Positions 17,043-26,127 of a stretch of 64,000 bases of DNA are shown piece by piece (position 1 is the first letter of the stretch; the number at the start of each line of letters is the position of its first letter). Under the pieces are notes generated by a model that was not told the DNA's origin, ran no database searches, and worked only from the letters and a program-made list of their open reading frames with translations. Made by a program: the position numbers and the translations under genes. The stretch comes from BD2-11 clade cluster bacterium bin43 (GTDB taxonomy: Bacteria; Gemmatimonadota; Gemmatimonadetes; Longimicrobiales; Gaopeijiaceae), in the NCBI GenBank assembly GCA_002238605.1, contig MPMR01000011.1:62001-126000 (forward strand). The letters run 5' to 3'.

Positions 17043-17132
17043 ATTCCGACGAATTCGTCCACCCATTCCGAGCGAAGCCGTCCACCTGTTTCGGGCCAAA
17101 CTGGCCACCGATTCCGAGCCAAGTCGTCCGGG
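17043..17132. repeat. IS21 left-end repeats
   Basis: Four copies of a 22-23-bp unit with core TTCCGA (or TTCGGG) and a GTCC/GGCCAC tail start at about 17043, 17065, 17088 and 17111. Multiple end repeats of this kind are transposase-binding sites in IS21-family elements. Confidence 0.6.
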
Positions 17133-17173
17133 TTGAACGGTGGATCGATGAAGGGGTGCTGGACATGGATGGA

Positions 17174-17584
17174 TCAGGCGTGGTCGTGAGGGTCGTGATC
17201 CTTTTGGGTTGAGTCGTATAGCCGCCTCATGGAACCGCCCTTGAGGGTGATGCGGTGGGCGTTGTTGAGGACGACCCTGTCGAGGATGGTTCCGCGGCGG
17301 GCGTAGCGGTCGTCGAGGACCTCGAGCAGATCGTGGCGTCCCTGGCCTGTCAGCGAAGCGAGGCCCCAGTCGTCGAGGACGGGAGCCAGGTCCTGGCGAA
17401 TCGCTGGACGAGCTTGGGGTATGAGCCGTCCGCGAGCCAGGGCGAGTTGGTCGAGGAGCAGGGAGAGGCGGTCCTCGAAGGCGCGTTCGCGGATGTCGGG
17501 CATGGCGAGTTGCTCCTCGAAGGCCTGGGCCATGCCGGCCCGGCGCAGTTCGTGGAGCAGGTCGAGAGTGGGTTGTCGAAGCAT
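17174..17584 (-). pseudogene. istB-like helper ATPase with two internal deletions
   Basis: ATG 17584 opens a 136-residue frame. It starts like IstB ([16 protein letters not shown]) and reaches D-R-L-S-L-L-L-D-Q, then jumps to the Walker B area ([11 protein letters not shown]), R-R-D-L-type helix and R-Y-A-R-R, and then jumps again to the C-terminal [12 protein letters not shown]. Full IstB proteins are about 250 residues. The missing parts include the Walker A loop and the sensor region, so ATP binding is lost even though the frame is open. Confidence 0.75.
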
Positions 17585-17589
17585 GTTCG

Positions 17590-19088
17590 TCACGACTCCT
17601 TTCCGTTGTGGGAGTTGGCGTAGTAGTCCGGTCCGCGGACGTGGGCGTGATCGGCGGGCAGGGACAGCGAGCGCTGGTCGCCGTCGTCGGTAGCTGTGGG
17701 CGCCGATGTCCAGCGCGCGGCGGCAGGCGGCCTCCAGGCGTTCGGCGGAGTAGGCGCGCAGCAGCTTCATGAGGCCGAGGCAACTGCGGTAGCCCTGTTC
17801 GGGGTGGGGCCGGCTCTCGAGGAGTTGTTCGACGAACGCGCCCGTGTGCGGTCCGGCCTTGCGGCCCCAGGCGATGAGCCGCGACGGTGTCCATTCCGCA
17901 TGGGCGCGGTGGACGGCCGGCATGTGCGACGGTTCGTTCGCGTATCCCCCTCTCCTGTGGATCCGCAGGTGAGCAGCGACGCGGCGGTGCTTGTGGAAGA
18001 TCTCCACGGTCTGGGCCGTGATCCGAACGTCTACCTCGTGGCGGGCCAGCGGGTAGGGGACGCTGTAGAGGGCGCGCCCGGCCTGGATGTGATAGTCGAT
18101 GTTGACAAGTGCCTTGCGCCACTCCGCGTACTCGTAGCGCTGGGCCGGGAGCGGCTTGAGCGCCGGCCGGTCCAGATCCTCGAACCAGCTGCTGCGGCTG
18201 CCTTCGGTCTTCTCGAACGGCCGCTCGTTCAGCACGGCCAGCAGCGGCGCGATGGCGTCGCGGAGTTCGCCGAGCGAGAAGAACGTCTGGTTGCGCAGCG
18301 GCGCCATGATCCAGCGCTCGACGTGCTGGACCGCGGCCTCGACCTTCGCCTTGTCCGGCGGAGCGCGGGGCCGTGCCGGCAGCACCGTGGTGCCATAATG
18401 AGTGGCCAGTTCCTGGTACGTCGGGTTCAGATCCGGCTCGTAGCGGCTGCCTCACGGACCCCGGCCTTCTCGTTGTCCGGGATCACAAGCTCCGGCACCC
18501 CGCCCCAAAACTCGAACATCCGGACATGCGACATCGTCCAGTCCGGCAGCGCACGGCTCCAGGTCACGTCCACGAAGGTGTGGTTCGAGGCGCCAAGGAC
18601 ACCGACGAAGACCATGGTGTCGCGGACCTCCCCGGTGCCCCGGTCCACCACCGGGAACTTGGGCCCCCCGTAGTCGACGAACGCCTTCTCGCCTGTCCGG
18701 TAGACCTGCCGCACGACCACGTCGAGTCGCTTTCGCCACGCCCTGTAGCACTCGCAGAACCAGCTGTACTGACACCCGTTCGGATGAACCGCCCGGTATT
18801 CCAGCCACAACAGCTGCAGCGTCACGCCCTTGTGGCGCTGAAGCTCCCGGTGGACGTGGCCCCAGTCCGGCTCCGGTCCGGGAACCCGCGACGGCGGCGG
18901 GGCCGGGAACAGCGCCGCCTCCAGCGCGGCGTCGTCCAGCCCCTCCGGCAGCGGCCATGAGAAGCCCGCCGCGCCTGCCCGCCGCACGTAGTCGCTCACC
19001 GTGCTGTTGGCGATGCCGAGCGAGGTGGCGATCTCGCGGTGGCTGCGAGCTCGTACTTCAGGCGCAGTAGTTCTCGAATCTTCCGCAT
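17590..19088 (-). pseudogene. istA-like transposase with three frameshifts
   Basis: From ATG 19088 the HTH start (M-R-K-I-R-E-L-L-R-L-K-Y-E-L) slips within about 15 codons into the frame giving H-R-E-I-A-T-S-L-G-I-A-N-S-T-V. The core continues with D-Y-G-G-P and W-S-R-A-L-P-D-W, slips again near 18430-18440 into [12 protein letters not shown], and passes through the DDE-E region ([12 protein letters not shown]). A third slip near 17650 is needed to reach the normal end [12 protein letters not shown] at TGA 17590. The transposase is inactive. Confidence 0.75.
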
Positions 19089-19202
19089 GGACAACCTTCT
19101 CTGCGACACCCTCTTCCTCCTCGTCTCGGGGGACTTCGGCGAGGATGGAAGAAGGCGTCGCTACAACAGGTTCTCCAGCGCTCCTACTCGCTCACTCCAG
19201 GG

Positions 19203-19270
19203 TGATCGGCATGCTCTGGAATCCGTGATCGGCATCGAATGGCATCACTGATCGGCATGCGCCGGAATCA
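19203..19270. repeat. IS21 right-end repeats
   Basis: Three direct copies of TGATCGGCAT followed by a variable 4-5 bases and GGAATC/GGCATC start at 19203, 19226 and 19249, a 23-bp period. They mark the istA-side end. The rest of 19089-19316 shows no gene. Confidence 0.65.
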
Positions 19271-19316
19271 GCAAACGAGCCGGACGTAAGATCCTGTTTC
19301 CCATCGCTTAGCGGTG

Positions 19317-19820
19317 TCAGGTTTGGTGGTCGGATTGTGCTTCATTGGGCAGTTTGAATCTAAGAGAGCGCGCAAACTCCAGTGCCTTGTCGAGAGCGGT
19401 AATGCGTAGGTCAGGATCGCTGAGTTTTCGTATTAGCTCCGAAGAGCCAGCACCGGCGAACCGGTTTCCGACTTCGATGATCTGGCGCGGATCATCTACG
19501 CCGTCATGATCGAGTCCTAGCATTGGCAAGGCGATGACCGCGAGCACTTCGCACAGCCCGTTTGACATTTGCACAGATCGGGTATCGGCGAACTTGTAGC
19601 CCCAGCGAATAGAGGGTTCCTTGAGCGGTGGGGTTCCAGATGCGATGGCCGAGGTAACGGCAAAAGCCCAGAAGTCCAACTGGCGACGGAAAGGGGCCAT
19701 CTCAGGGCTCGTGGACCCCGATTGGTGCTGTTGCACGAACCGCTGGATGTCGTCTCTGGACTTACGCGGAAGACGCAACGAATGAGCCTGAGACGACAGA
19801 AGGGTTGTGAAGTAGTTCAT
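19317..19820 (-). CDS. Small protein, last gene of the phosphorothioation-linked operon
   Basis: From ATG 19820 (AGGAAGAAG upstream) the product is 167 residues: M-N-Y-F-T-T-L-L-S-S, a basic stretch R-L-P-R-K-S-R-D-D-I, then a helical region with D-F-W-A-F-A-V-T-S-A and W-G-Y-K-F-A-D-T. The K-S-R-D-D and later F-A-G-A-G-S-S-E-L-I segments have no family I can name; by position and size it could play a DndE-like accessory role, but I see no clear DndE motif. The frame is open 31 codons further upstream, which would overlap the ATPase gene; the internal ATG leaves a 10-base gap and has the better ribosome site. Confidence 0.65.
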   Translation of the reverse strand: MNYFTTLLSSQAHSLRLPRKSRDDIQRFVQQHQSGSTSPEMAPFRRQLDFWAFAVTSAIASGTPPLKEPSIRWGYKFADTRSVQMSNGLCEVLAVIALPMLGLDHDGVDDPRQIIEVGNRFAGAGSSELIRKLSDPDLRITALDKALEFARSLRFKLPNEAQSDHQT

Positions 19821-19830
19821 CCGCTTCTTC

Positions 19831-22065
19831 CTAGTTGCGCCTGCTCCAGCCTGGCGAGTCGGCCTGACCAGTTCTTTCGCAGATTTCGCAGTATTGACGT
19901 GGACCGCACGCACACACGAGTGCCACTGGGCGCGTCACGGTCCGTTTGAGAACATCTCCCCCTTGGCCAGCATCGATCGCATCCCACTGTCCGGTGAGGG
20001 TAAACGTTGCGCCAGCGTATCGAGCTACGATCTCCGCTTCCGACGATGCTCCAAGGTCGGATCCGGTCAGCAGAAGGATAGGCTGACTGGAAGTTGTTGC
20101 GGTCACGCGCAGTGTGTTGCGTCGTACGGCGCCAGACATGAAATTCAGCAGTGAGTCAGCGACGAGCGGTGCCTGGGTCTTCGACTCAGTGCATAGCGCG
20201 AGGACAAACGACAGCGCGAGCACGCGCCGGGACGCTCCGTTAATCTCAATCGGTGGCATGGCACGAGCCCGACTATTCATCGCACAGATTTCGTAGTCCT
20301 CGCACTTTGAATCGACGGGGCGAAGACCGACTTCGGCGATCATCTTGAGCGTTGCTTTGTTGCCCTGAAAATTGACGAAGTCGTCGTCTGATACATTGGC
20401 GGCCATCCGTGCGAAAAGGCGGTTCATCCGCTGAGAGAGCTCACTGACCTGTTTGGCCCGGATCGTTCCATATGCCCGGTCGAGCGCCTCAGCGACGCGC
20501 TTCGCCATGCCTTCAGCCGCTCTCTGATCGGCAGCTGCTCGTTCGTTCCGGTGGCGTTGTCGGATTCGCTTCTCGCGTGAGCCAATGTCGGCGACGAGTG
20601 GTGGAAGAGCGACCTCGTCAACGGCCAACTTGCGGTTGAGGGTTTCCACTTGAGTTTCTAGCGCATCGATTTCATCTCGGATCACATGAATCTTCTCTTC
20701 ATCAATCTTGTCGAGCTTGTTGTCAATATCTTGCTTCTCAAGACTTAAATCAGAGAGATTCTGACGAAGGGCGGAAAGGTCCCCGGTAAACCGCGTACTC
20801 TGGTCTTCCCAGTGGTTGGCAGCAGCTCGCTGCATGAGCGACTTGGCGGCGTCATGGAGTAGACCGTGGTAATTCGCACGCTCCTCCTGCTCTGCGGACT
20901 CCGCAATACGATCTTCTACATGTGCGCGATGGATGCCATCGTCGGAGAGGTTCTGACCGCAGACGCAGACCCCCGACTCAAGGAGTTCACGTACGAAGTT
21001 GACGTGTTTGAGTGGGATATAGCCTTGTTCGTAGAGAGGGCGTAGCGTCGCATATGCGTTGGCGATCTTGCTTCTTGCCAGGGAAGCCAGAAGATCGGTT
21101 GACTCGATGTGACTAACGAGGCGCGCAAGAGTTGTTCTCTGTGTATTGATGGCTCGTTCGTAGTGGCGGCGGTTTTGGCTAAGACGGACCCTTAGTTCGT
21201 CGGCCGCTCCAACACCCTTGAGTTCTGTCTCAAGATCGTCTTGACGGCGACGGAGCCGGTCTTCGAGTTCGGTCTTCTGAGTTCGCTGGTCCGAGATCTT
21301 ATCTGTGAGCTCCGTCTTCTCTGCGCGCAGTTGATCTAGTTCTTTTTGGAGCATGTCGAGGTTGGCATCGCCGATAGCCTTAGTAGCCTGCGCACCGAAA
21401 TCTCTCGCGATCTTCTTCACGCGTTCCGAGGCCGCCTTGAATACATCGATACCCAAGAGGCTGTGAACCGCCGCTGTCGTCTTGTCGATTACGGCTCGGC
21501 GGGACATCACCTTGTTCTCGCTACCACCGACGAAATCCGCTGCTTCGTCTGCATCCATCACGAAAAAGTCGCGGAGGTCCCACGGGAGAAGCCGTTCGAT
21601 GACAAGATCAACTCCCGAGGTATGTGGGTTCCATCTGCCATCGTCCCCTTTGGTCATTAGCTGAGCTTGTTCGTTAATGCGACGGAAATCGGGCTCGTCA
21701 TCGCGCGATGCAGGCTTGCCAATCGTCGTTACGGAGCGCACGAGATGGTATACCGTGGACGTTGCGTTGCCCTGCATGTCGTGTCGAGTAGATCCATCGG
21801 TCTCGAATTCAATCTCGACCTCAGTCTTGATTCGGTCGTCGTTTGGACGCCACCAAGCAGGATGGACAGAAAACCTCGCGGAATCTCCCGGCAATCCCTT
21901 TTCGCCATACATGCCCCATCGGAGCGCCCGAAGAAAGGTGGTCTTACCTGAGCCATTTTCGGCGCGGATGACCGTGAGCGGACGTTCGGAATCGATTGAA
22001 GGCTCGATCACGATGTTGTCGAAGCACGCAAACCTAGTGATCTCAACTCGACGAAGTCTCAGCAT
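19831..22065 (-). CDS. DndD-like SMC/RecN-type ATPase with CxC motif
   Basis: A 744-residue ABC/SMC ATPase: Walker A A-E-N-G-S-G-K-T at 36-43, then a long charged coiled coil (about 210-310 and 385-500) interrupted by a Cys motif C-V-C-G at 367-370, where SMC/Rad50-type proteins have a hook. The C-terminal half has the signature and Walker B area (N-G-A-S-R-R-V-L-A-L-S, P-L-V-A-D-S-L-L-N). The tail adds C-A-C-G and C-E-I-C, a likely second zinc site. DndD in the double-strand phosphorothioation system is built the same way. Here it follows the 72-aa gene by 5 bases within the ssp operon, so it probably senses or processes DNA in the restriction arm. Confidence 0.8.
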   Translation of the reverse strand: MLRLRRVEITRFACFDNIVIEPSIDSERPLTVIRAENGSGKTTFLRALRWGMYGEKGLPGDSARFSVHPAWWRPNDDRIKTEVEIEFETDGSTRHDMQGNATSTVYHLVRSVTTIGKPASRDDEPDFRRINEQAQLMTKGDDGRWNPHTSGVDLVIERLLPWDLRDFFVMDADEAADFVGGSENKVMSRRAVIDKTTAAVHSLLGIDVFKAASERVKKIARDFGAQATKAIGDANLDMLQKELDQLRAEKTELTDKISDQRTQKTELEDRLRRRQDDLETELKGVGAADELRVRLSQNRRHYERAINTQRTTLARLVSHIESTDLLASLARSKIANAYATLRPLYEQGYIPLKHVNFVRELLESGVCVCGQNLSDDGIHRAHVEDRIAESAEQEERANYHGLLHDAAKSLMQRAAANHWEDQSTRFTGDLSALRQNLSDLSLEKQDIDNKLDKIDEEKIHVIRDEIDALETQVETLNRKLAVDEVALPPLVADIGSREKRIRQRHRNERAAADQRAAEGMAKRVAEALDRAYGTIRAKQVSELSQRMNRLFARMAANVSDDDFVNFQGNKATLKMIAEVGLRPVDSKCEDYEICAMNSRARAMPPIEINGASRRVLALSFVLALCTESKTQAPLVADSLLNFMSGAVRRNTLRVTATTSSQPILLLTGSDLGASSEAEIVARYAGATFTLTGQWDAIDAGQGGDVLKRTVTRPVALVCACGPRQYCEICERTGQADSPGWSRRN

Positions 22066-22070
22066 TGCTA

Positions 22071-22289
22071 CTACTCCCCGGAGGTCGGTCGGATTACCGC
22101 AGTCGTTTCGATCTTCCTCTTGATCTCCTGGTTGATGCCGTGAATGTGTTTGGTCCGGTGCTGATCCACAAGATCGACGATGTCCATAGTCAAGATGACG
22201 AGCGCTTCTGGCTCGATTCCGTCCTCATGAACGAGGTGTTGCGCTTCCTTCTTGATTTCCCTGTAGATCCGGTCGTAGTTGCTTACCAT
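22071..22289 (-). CDS. Small acidic protein of DNA-modification operon
   Basis: A 72-residue, helical protein (Y-D-R-I-Y-R-E-I-K-K-E-A, then a central V-I-L-T-M-D-I-V-D-L-V-D-Q-H). It begins at ATG 22289, overlapping the helicase stop by 7 bases, and ends 5 bases before the ATPase start, so it is tightly embedded and very likely translated. I recall families of similarly sized proteins described as small partners of DNA-modification systems, next to CxC ATPases, but cannot confirm membership here. A binding-partner role for the helicase or ATPase is the simplest guess. Confidence 0.7.
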   Translation of the reverse strand: MVSNYDRIYREIKKEAQHLVHEDGIEPEALVILTMDIVDLVDQHRTKHIHGINQEIKRKIETTAVIRPTSGE

Positions 22290-24532
22290 GGTCTCCCTCG
22301 CGGCGTTGCTGAAGCTACGGCTTGGTCACCGGCCCGCCGAAGGATAGGTGAGTTCATCCCGTCGGGCCAGTATGCGATCCTAATCCGTTCTAGGTCGGAT
22401 AGCACGCCATCTCGTCCCGCAGCGTTTCTGGCGTGTGAGGCAAACGAGTACGCACGACCCAACTCGGTCCGGATGATCTTCTTCATGCTAGTTGCTTCGT
22501 CAGATCGAAGCGTCTGTGCTGGGGGTAGTGCGAGAAAATCGTGAACGATCGCCCAAGGTTTATTGGGGTGGCGGCGGAGCACGCGGCCTCTCCGTTGGAT
22601 CCATTCTCGTTCAACCGTCGAAGACGCTACGATGAACGCTTCTCTGATGCTGGGGATATCTACCCCTTCATCCAGGACCTTCTTAGCCAGGAGGACTTGA
22701 TAACCACCGTCGGCAAATGCCGTTAGAGTCCGGGCTAGGAGTCTTGGTACAGCAGTGGTATCCTGAGTGACAGGAGCCCATCGAATCTCAAGATTCGTGA
22801 GCATAGCCGCAATATCGTTGAATTGCTGTGGGTTCTTGGATGAGGCGTAGATCAGTACTTGTTTCAACGAGCGCGGTTTGCGTTGCTCGAGCACTGTTTG
22901 CAGCAGCGGCAGCTTGGACCACGCAGTCTCCACAATCCTTCGCCTCGCGATCTTCAGGCTGGTCAGCGTATCGTCGTCATCCTTGATGCCGCTACCGATG
23001 GCGGCCCCAATGCGGCGGGTGAGGGCACGGAACTCCTCGAGCTCGGCGCTGTCGAGTGTTGTTGCATGGACGTAGTAGTTGTACGGAGACAGGCAGAACC
23101 CGATTGCCCGATCAAGCCCAAACTCATAGACCGGCGGCCCCATGAACTCAAACACTTCTTCGGTTCCGTCGGGGTCGTATTGGCGTTCAGGAGTGGCTGA
23201 GAGGGCGAGCCGACGCCCAAAGAAGTCTGGCTTTTGCGAGAGGAATCCCTTTGCACCCAGTGTGTGAGCTTCGTCAGCGATCAACATTGTGGGCACTGGA
23301 GTGTCGTTCCGTCCGATCTTGAGCTCGACAGTGGATTGGAACTTCGCTGAGCAGAGGAGGTTATTCGTGACGATCGCCACATGGGTTCCACCTGCAGCTA
23401 GTCCTCGGAACAGGTTGGTCAGGGCGTAGTCGGTGTTAGGCTCTAGGCTTGGTGCGACGGCCTTGAGCCCGAATGCCAAGACCTCCTTTTGCCACTGCGT
23501 AACAAGCGGTCGTGATGGTGCAGAGATAACTATTAGGAGGGGTTTGTCAGCGAGTCGATTCTGAACGCGGGTTGCACATATCAGGGCCGTAATCGTCTTC
23601 CCAGCACCTGTTGCCATGGAGATGGTGCCACGTTGGGGTTCTGGTCGTGATTCCCACGCTATGACGGCCTCGCCCTGATGAGCGTAGGGTCCCTCCTGCC
23701 ATTTCAACTCTTTCGGGATTGCTAGGCGACGGGGATTTGGATCGACGCTCGGCGCGAGCCTTGCTCGGAGTCTTTCGGTCGGATCGATCGCCCACGCGGG
23801 ACTGCGGTCCTCGCTCACTGCTCCCCTGTAATCTGATTGACCTGGTGCCTTCTCGGGGGCGGTGTGAATAATGTCCTGCTCGAGTGCTTCAGGAAGCTCG
23901 ACCACGCGATCAATGCCCCGACTGCGTCCGTTGGCCCAATCGTCGAGGATTCCCATCCCCTCCCTCACGCGAGCCCGACTGTGCGCAATCCAGGTTACGT
24001 CAACATCAAGGTGCTCGACACCGCTGGCTACGCCGTGCGCGGTGGCGTTGCCGGATCCACGTGCAAGAACCTGGTGCACACCATCGTCAAAAAGCCAAAT
24101 CTTCGGGTGGTAGTTGGATTCAGGAGTGGGGACGGCGATGCGAAGGCGCAACCGTGCAGTGGCGATCATCCAGGCAAGGCAGTCCAATGCGTGACGCCCG
24201 AGTGCGGATGCTTGTGCCCTTCCGTCCACGAACACATCGGTGACCCTTTGTGACGCTTCGTCCGCTGACATGCCGTACGCGTCTTCAATGACTGTTCGCT
24301 CGGCAGCAAACAGCGTGGGCGCAACGGTGAATGTGATCGGGGTAGTGTCTTGGCGATTGATGTATTCGGCGAGGCCGGGGGCTAGCCTGCCAATCCATCC
24401 GGCCGAAAACCAGCCAAAGGCTCCCCGGACCGATGTGGCAGACGCAAATCCTGGAATGAGCACGCGCGGGCCGACGGGGTCGTCCGGGAGTCGGTACAGC
24501 CCCGGACGAATGGTTTGGCGGCCGACAAGCAT
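22283..24532 (-). CDS. PLD-domain plus superfamily 2 helicase
   Basis: The 749-residue protein begins with a phospholipase-D-like region: the HxK motif is H-P-K-I-W (residues 142-146) with R-G-S-G-N-A-T about 15 residues on, the pattern of PLD nucleases fused to helicases. After it comes a full SF2 motor: Q-type and Walker A (M-A-T-G-A-G-K-T), D-E-A-H box (I-A-D-E-A-H-T-L), L-S-A-T-P motif III, and R-R-G-R-V-L-R-R motif VI. It most likely translocates on and cuts DNA. It starts 2 bases after the sigma-like gene ends. This type of enzyme is the natural effector for restriction of unmodified DNA. Confidence 0.85.
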   Translation of the reverse strand: MLVGRQTIRPGLYRLPDDPVGPRVLIPGFASATSVRGAFGWFSAGWIGRLAPGLAEYINRQDTTPITFTVAPTLFAAERTVIEDAYGMSADEASQRVTDVFVDGRAQASALGRHALDCLAWMIATARLRLRIAVPTPESNYHPKIWLFDDGVHQVLARGSGNATAHGVASGVEHLDVDVTWIAHSRARVREGMGILDDWANGRSRGIDRVVELPEALEQDIIHTAPEKAPGQSDYRGAVSEDRSPAWAIDPTERLRARLAPSVDPNPRRLAIPKELKWQEGPYAHQGEAVIAWESRPEPQRGTISMATGAGKTITALICATRVQNRLADKPLLIVISAPSRPLVTQWQKEVLAFGLKAVAPSLEPNTDYALTNLFRGLAAGGTHVAIVTNNLLCSAKFQSTVELKIGRNDTPVPTMLIADEAHTLGAKGFLSQKPDFFGRRLALSATPERQYDPDGTEEVFEFMGPPVYEFGLDRAIGFCLSPYNYYVHATTLDSAELEEFRALTRRIGAAIGSGIKDDDDTLTSLKIARRRIVETAWSKLPLLQTVLEQRKPRSLKQVLIYASSKNPQQFNDIAAMLTNLEIRWAPVTQDTTAVPRLLARTLTAFADGGYQVLLAKKVLDEGVDIPSIREAFIVASSTVEREWIQRRGRVLRRHPNKPWAIVHDFLALPPAQTLRSDEATSMKKIIRTELGRAYSFASHARNAAGRDGVLSDLERIRIAYWPDGMNSPILRRAGDQAVASATPRGRPW

Positions 24533-24534
24533 TG

Positions 24535-26106
24535 CTAGACACCTCTTCGCCGATTCTTGATGCGTTCAAGCAGTGCATCCCCCGATGGGGTCAGACTGCC
24601 CGCAGACGTTGCATCGCTCACGCTATCGCGCCGAAGTTCACAGACCTCGCGGCCTTTGATCACTAACTGAACGCGGTCTCCACGGCTGACACCAAGCTTT
24701 TTGAGTGGCCCAGCAAGATAGCCAAGACTGGGGCCATTGGGCGAGGTGAGCCGCCAGTGAACAGAGACCTTGCCACACCCCTCAGGGTGAGTGACCCGTA
24801 CTTTTATACTACTGTTTGGTTCACAGCCTAGCTCTCGGGCAAGTTCGGGTGGAAAGGCCATCAGACTGTATCCATCGAAATAGAGCTTCTCAACACCAAA
24901 CGTCCAGTATGGGTCGCCGCTAGCGGTGTACCCGTGGATCACGTCGTAGAGATCACGCAGGACGATGGATGACTCGTCTGCCATACTAACATAGCCATCT
25001 TGGATCAAGAACTGCGGAGTTCGGACGTATGCCATGACGCTCGCGATGCTGATACCAAACTGTCTCGGCAACTCCTCTAGTAGCCTATCTAGAGAAGTGG
25101 CACCTCCGTCCTCATTGATACGCTGGATGATCTCAGCCGGGGTTCCTTCGTACACGTCGTCGACCCAATCCGCGAGGCCCCAACGAGTCTTGTCGGCTCT
25201 AACTACGGTGTTCATCACGGACAGTTGGCCGCTAACTTGTTTCGGAGCAAGGCCGGACATCGCCACTATCTCTTCTTTCGTGGCTACTCGACCGAGATCA
25301 AGGAGAGCCGCCTTCACTCGCGCTCTGCCAGTGGGCCGCAACGCTAACCACTTGCCGATTCGATGAAGCTCACATCGCGGGAGAAGACAGGCCCAGTAGC
25401 GATCCCAATCTTCCTCTGGGAGCAGCGAACGAAGCTTGGTTTCGTCAATGAGGCCCACCTCATCCGCGAGAGCCTTAGCATCGCTCCTTAACTGCTCGAC
25501 AACCACTTGAGCTTCGTTGTCGAGACAAATCCCGTGTGCGCAGGAATAACCCAGCTCCTTGGCGATCATGCGGACCGCTAATCCCGCGACTGGCTCGGCA
25601 TAGCCCAACGATACCAACCTGATGTCTTGATCATACTCCTGCTGGATGGCGACTGGCCCAATCCGCAACCGGAGCAGGCCGGCAATGGCCCGAACGGTGG
25701 GAAGAATCGTCGTCTCGATTCGCTGGATCAGACGATTTGCGAGCTGCCTTATTCTCTCTCGAGACACGCCCAGTTCCTCGGCGATATCCTGAAGAGTCCT
25801 GGGGTTCGAGCAATAAAGGCGTTCCTCAAGAATCAGATGATCCCTAGCCGTCAAGCTTTCCAGCATCGTGACGATGTCGGCAATTAGCTTGTCGGCAGGG
25901 CGCCGCCCGCCGGTGAGAGCCCGAATCGGGATAGCGTCCAGCTCAGATGTCAGATCCATAGCGGACGCAATCGATCCCAAGTCAGCCTGTAATGCCTCAG
26001 CGAGTGTGCCAACTCGCTTGAACTCGCCGACGGCGACCAACAACTGCGCGATAAGAGAAGAGGCTCTTTCCCAAGCATGCGAGCCAGAACCGACGGGTGT
26101 AACCAT
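24535..26106 (-). CDS. Sigma-70 region 4-like DNA-binding protein
   Basis: The 523-residue protein contains a sigma-70 region 4-type HTH at about residues 88-135 (L-T-A-R-D-H-L-I-L-E-E-R-L, then I-A-E-E-L-G-V-S-R-E-R-I-R-Q-L). No regions 2 or 3 are present, so it is not a complete sigma factor. The middle has a second winged-helix-like module (K-E-E-I-V-A-M-S-G-L-A-P) and the C-terminal third is beta-rich. Proteins of this kind recur in anti-phage and modification loci, where they may recognise DNA or control the operon. It sits 21 bases after sspD and 2 bases before the helicase. Confidence 0.75.
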   Translation of the reverse strand: MVTPVGSGSHAWERASSLIAQLLVAVGEFKRVGTLAEALQADLGSIASAMDLTSELDAIPIRALTGGRRPADKLIADIVTMLESLTARDHLILEERLYCSNPRTLQDIAEELGVSRERIRQLANRLIQRIETTILPTVRAIAGLLRLRIGPVAIQQEYDQDIRLVSLGYAEPVAGLAVRMIAKELGYSCAHGICLDNEAQVVVEQLRSDAKALADEVGLIDETKLRSLLPEEDWDRYWACLLPRCELHRIGKWLALRPTGRARVKAALLDLGRVATKEEIVAMSGLAPKQVSGQLSVMNTVVRADKTRWGLADWVDDVYEGTPAEIIQRINEDGGATSLDRLLEELPRQFGISIASVMAYVRTPQFLIQDGYVSMADESSIVLRDLYDVIHGYTASGDPYWTFGVEKLYFDGYSLMAFPPELARELGCEPNSSIKVRVTHPEGCGKVSVHWRLTSPNGPSLGYLAGPLKKLGVSRGDRVQLVIKGREVCELRRDSVSDATSAGSLTPSGDALLERIKNRRRGV

Positions 26107-26127
26107 GTAAACGCTAGTCGTTGGTTT

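Larger units (their letters stand above)
17043..19270 (-). mobile_element. Decayed IS21-family element
   Basis: istA and istB homologues lie in the usual order on the minus strand, flanked by multiple short terminal repeats as in the IS21 family: four repeats of about 22-23 bp on the istB side (17043-17132) and three of 22 bp on the istA side (19203-19270). Both genes are damaged, so the element is fossil. I could not define exact termini or a target duplication by eye. Confidence 0.75.

Noticed and set aside
15939-18455. 838-codon minus-strand frame across the two IS elements
   Set aside because: Chance joining of shadow sequence in the IS21 part with the true IS3 transposase; the IS genes read in other frames.
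17043-19270. CRISPR-like short repeats
   Set aside because: Period 22-23 bp without spacers of uniform length; they are IS21 terminal repeats.
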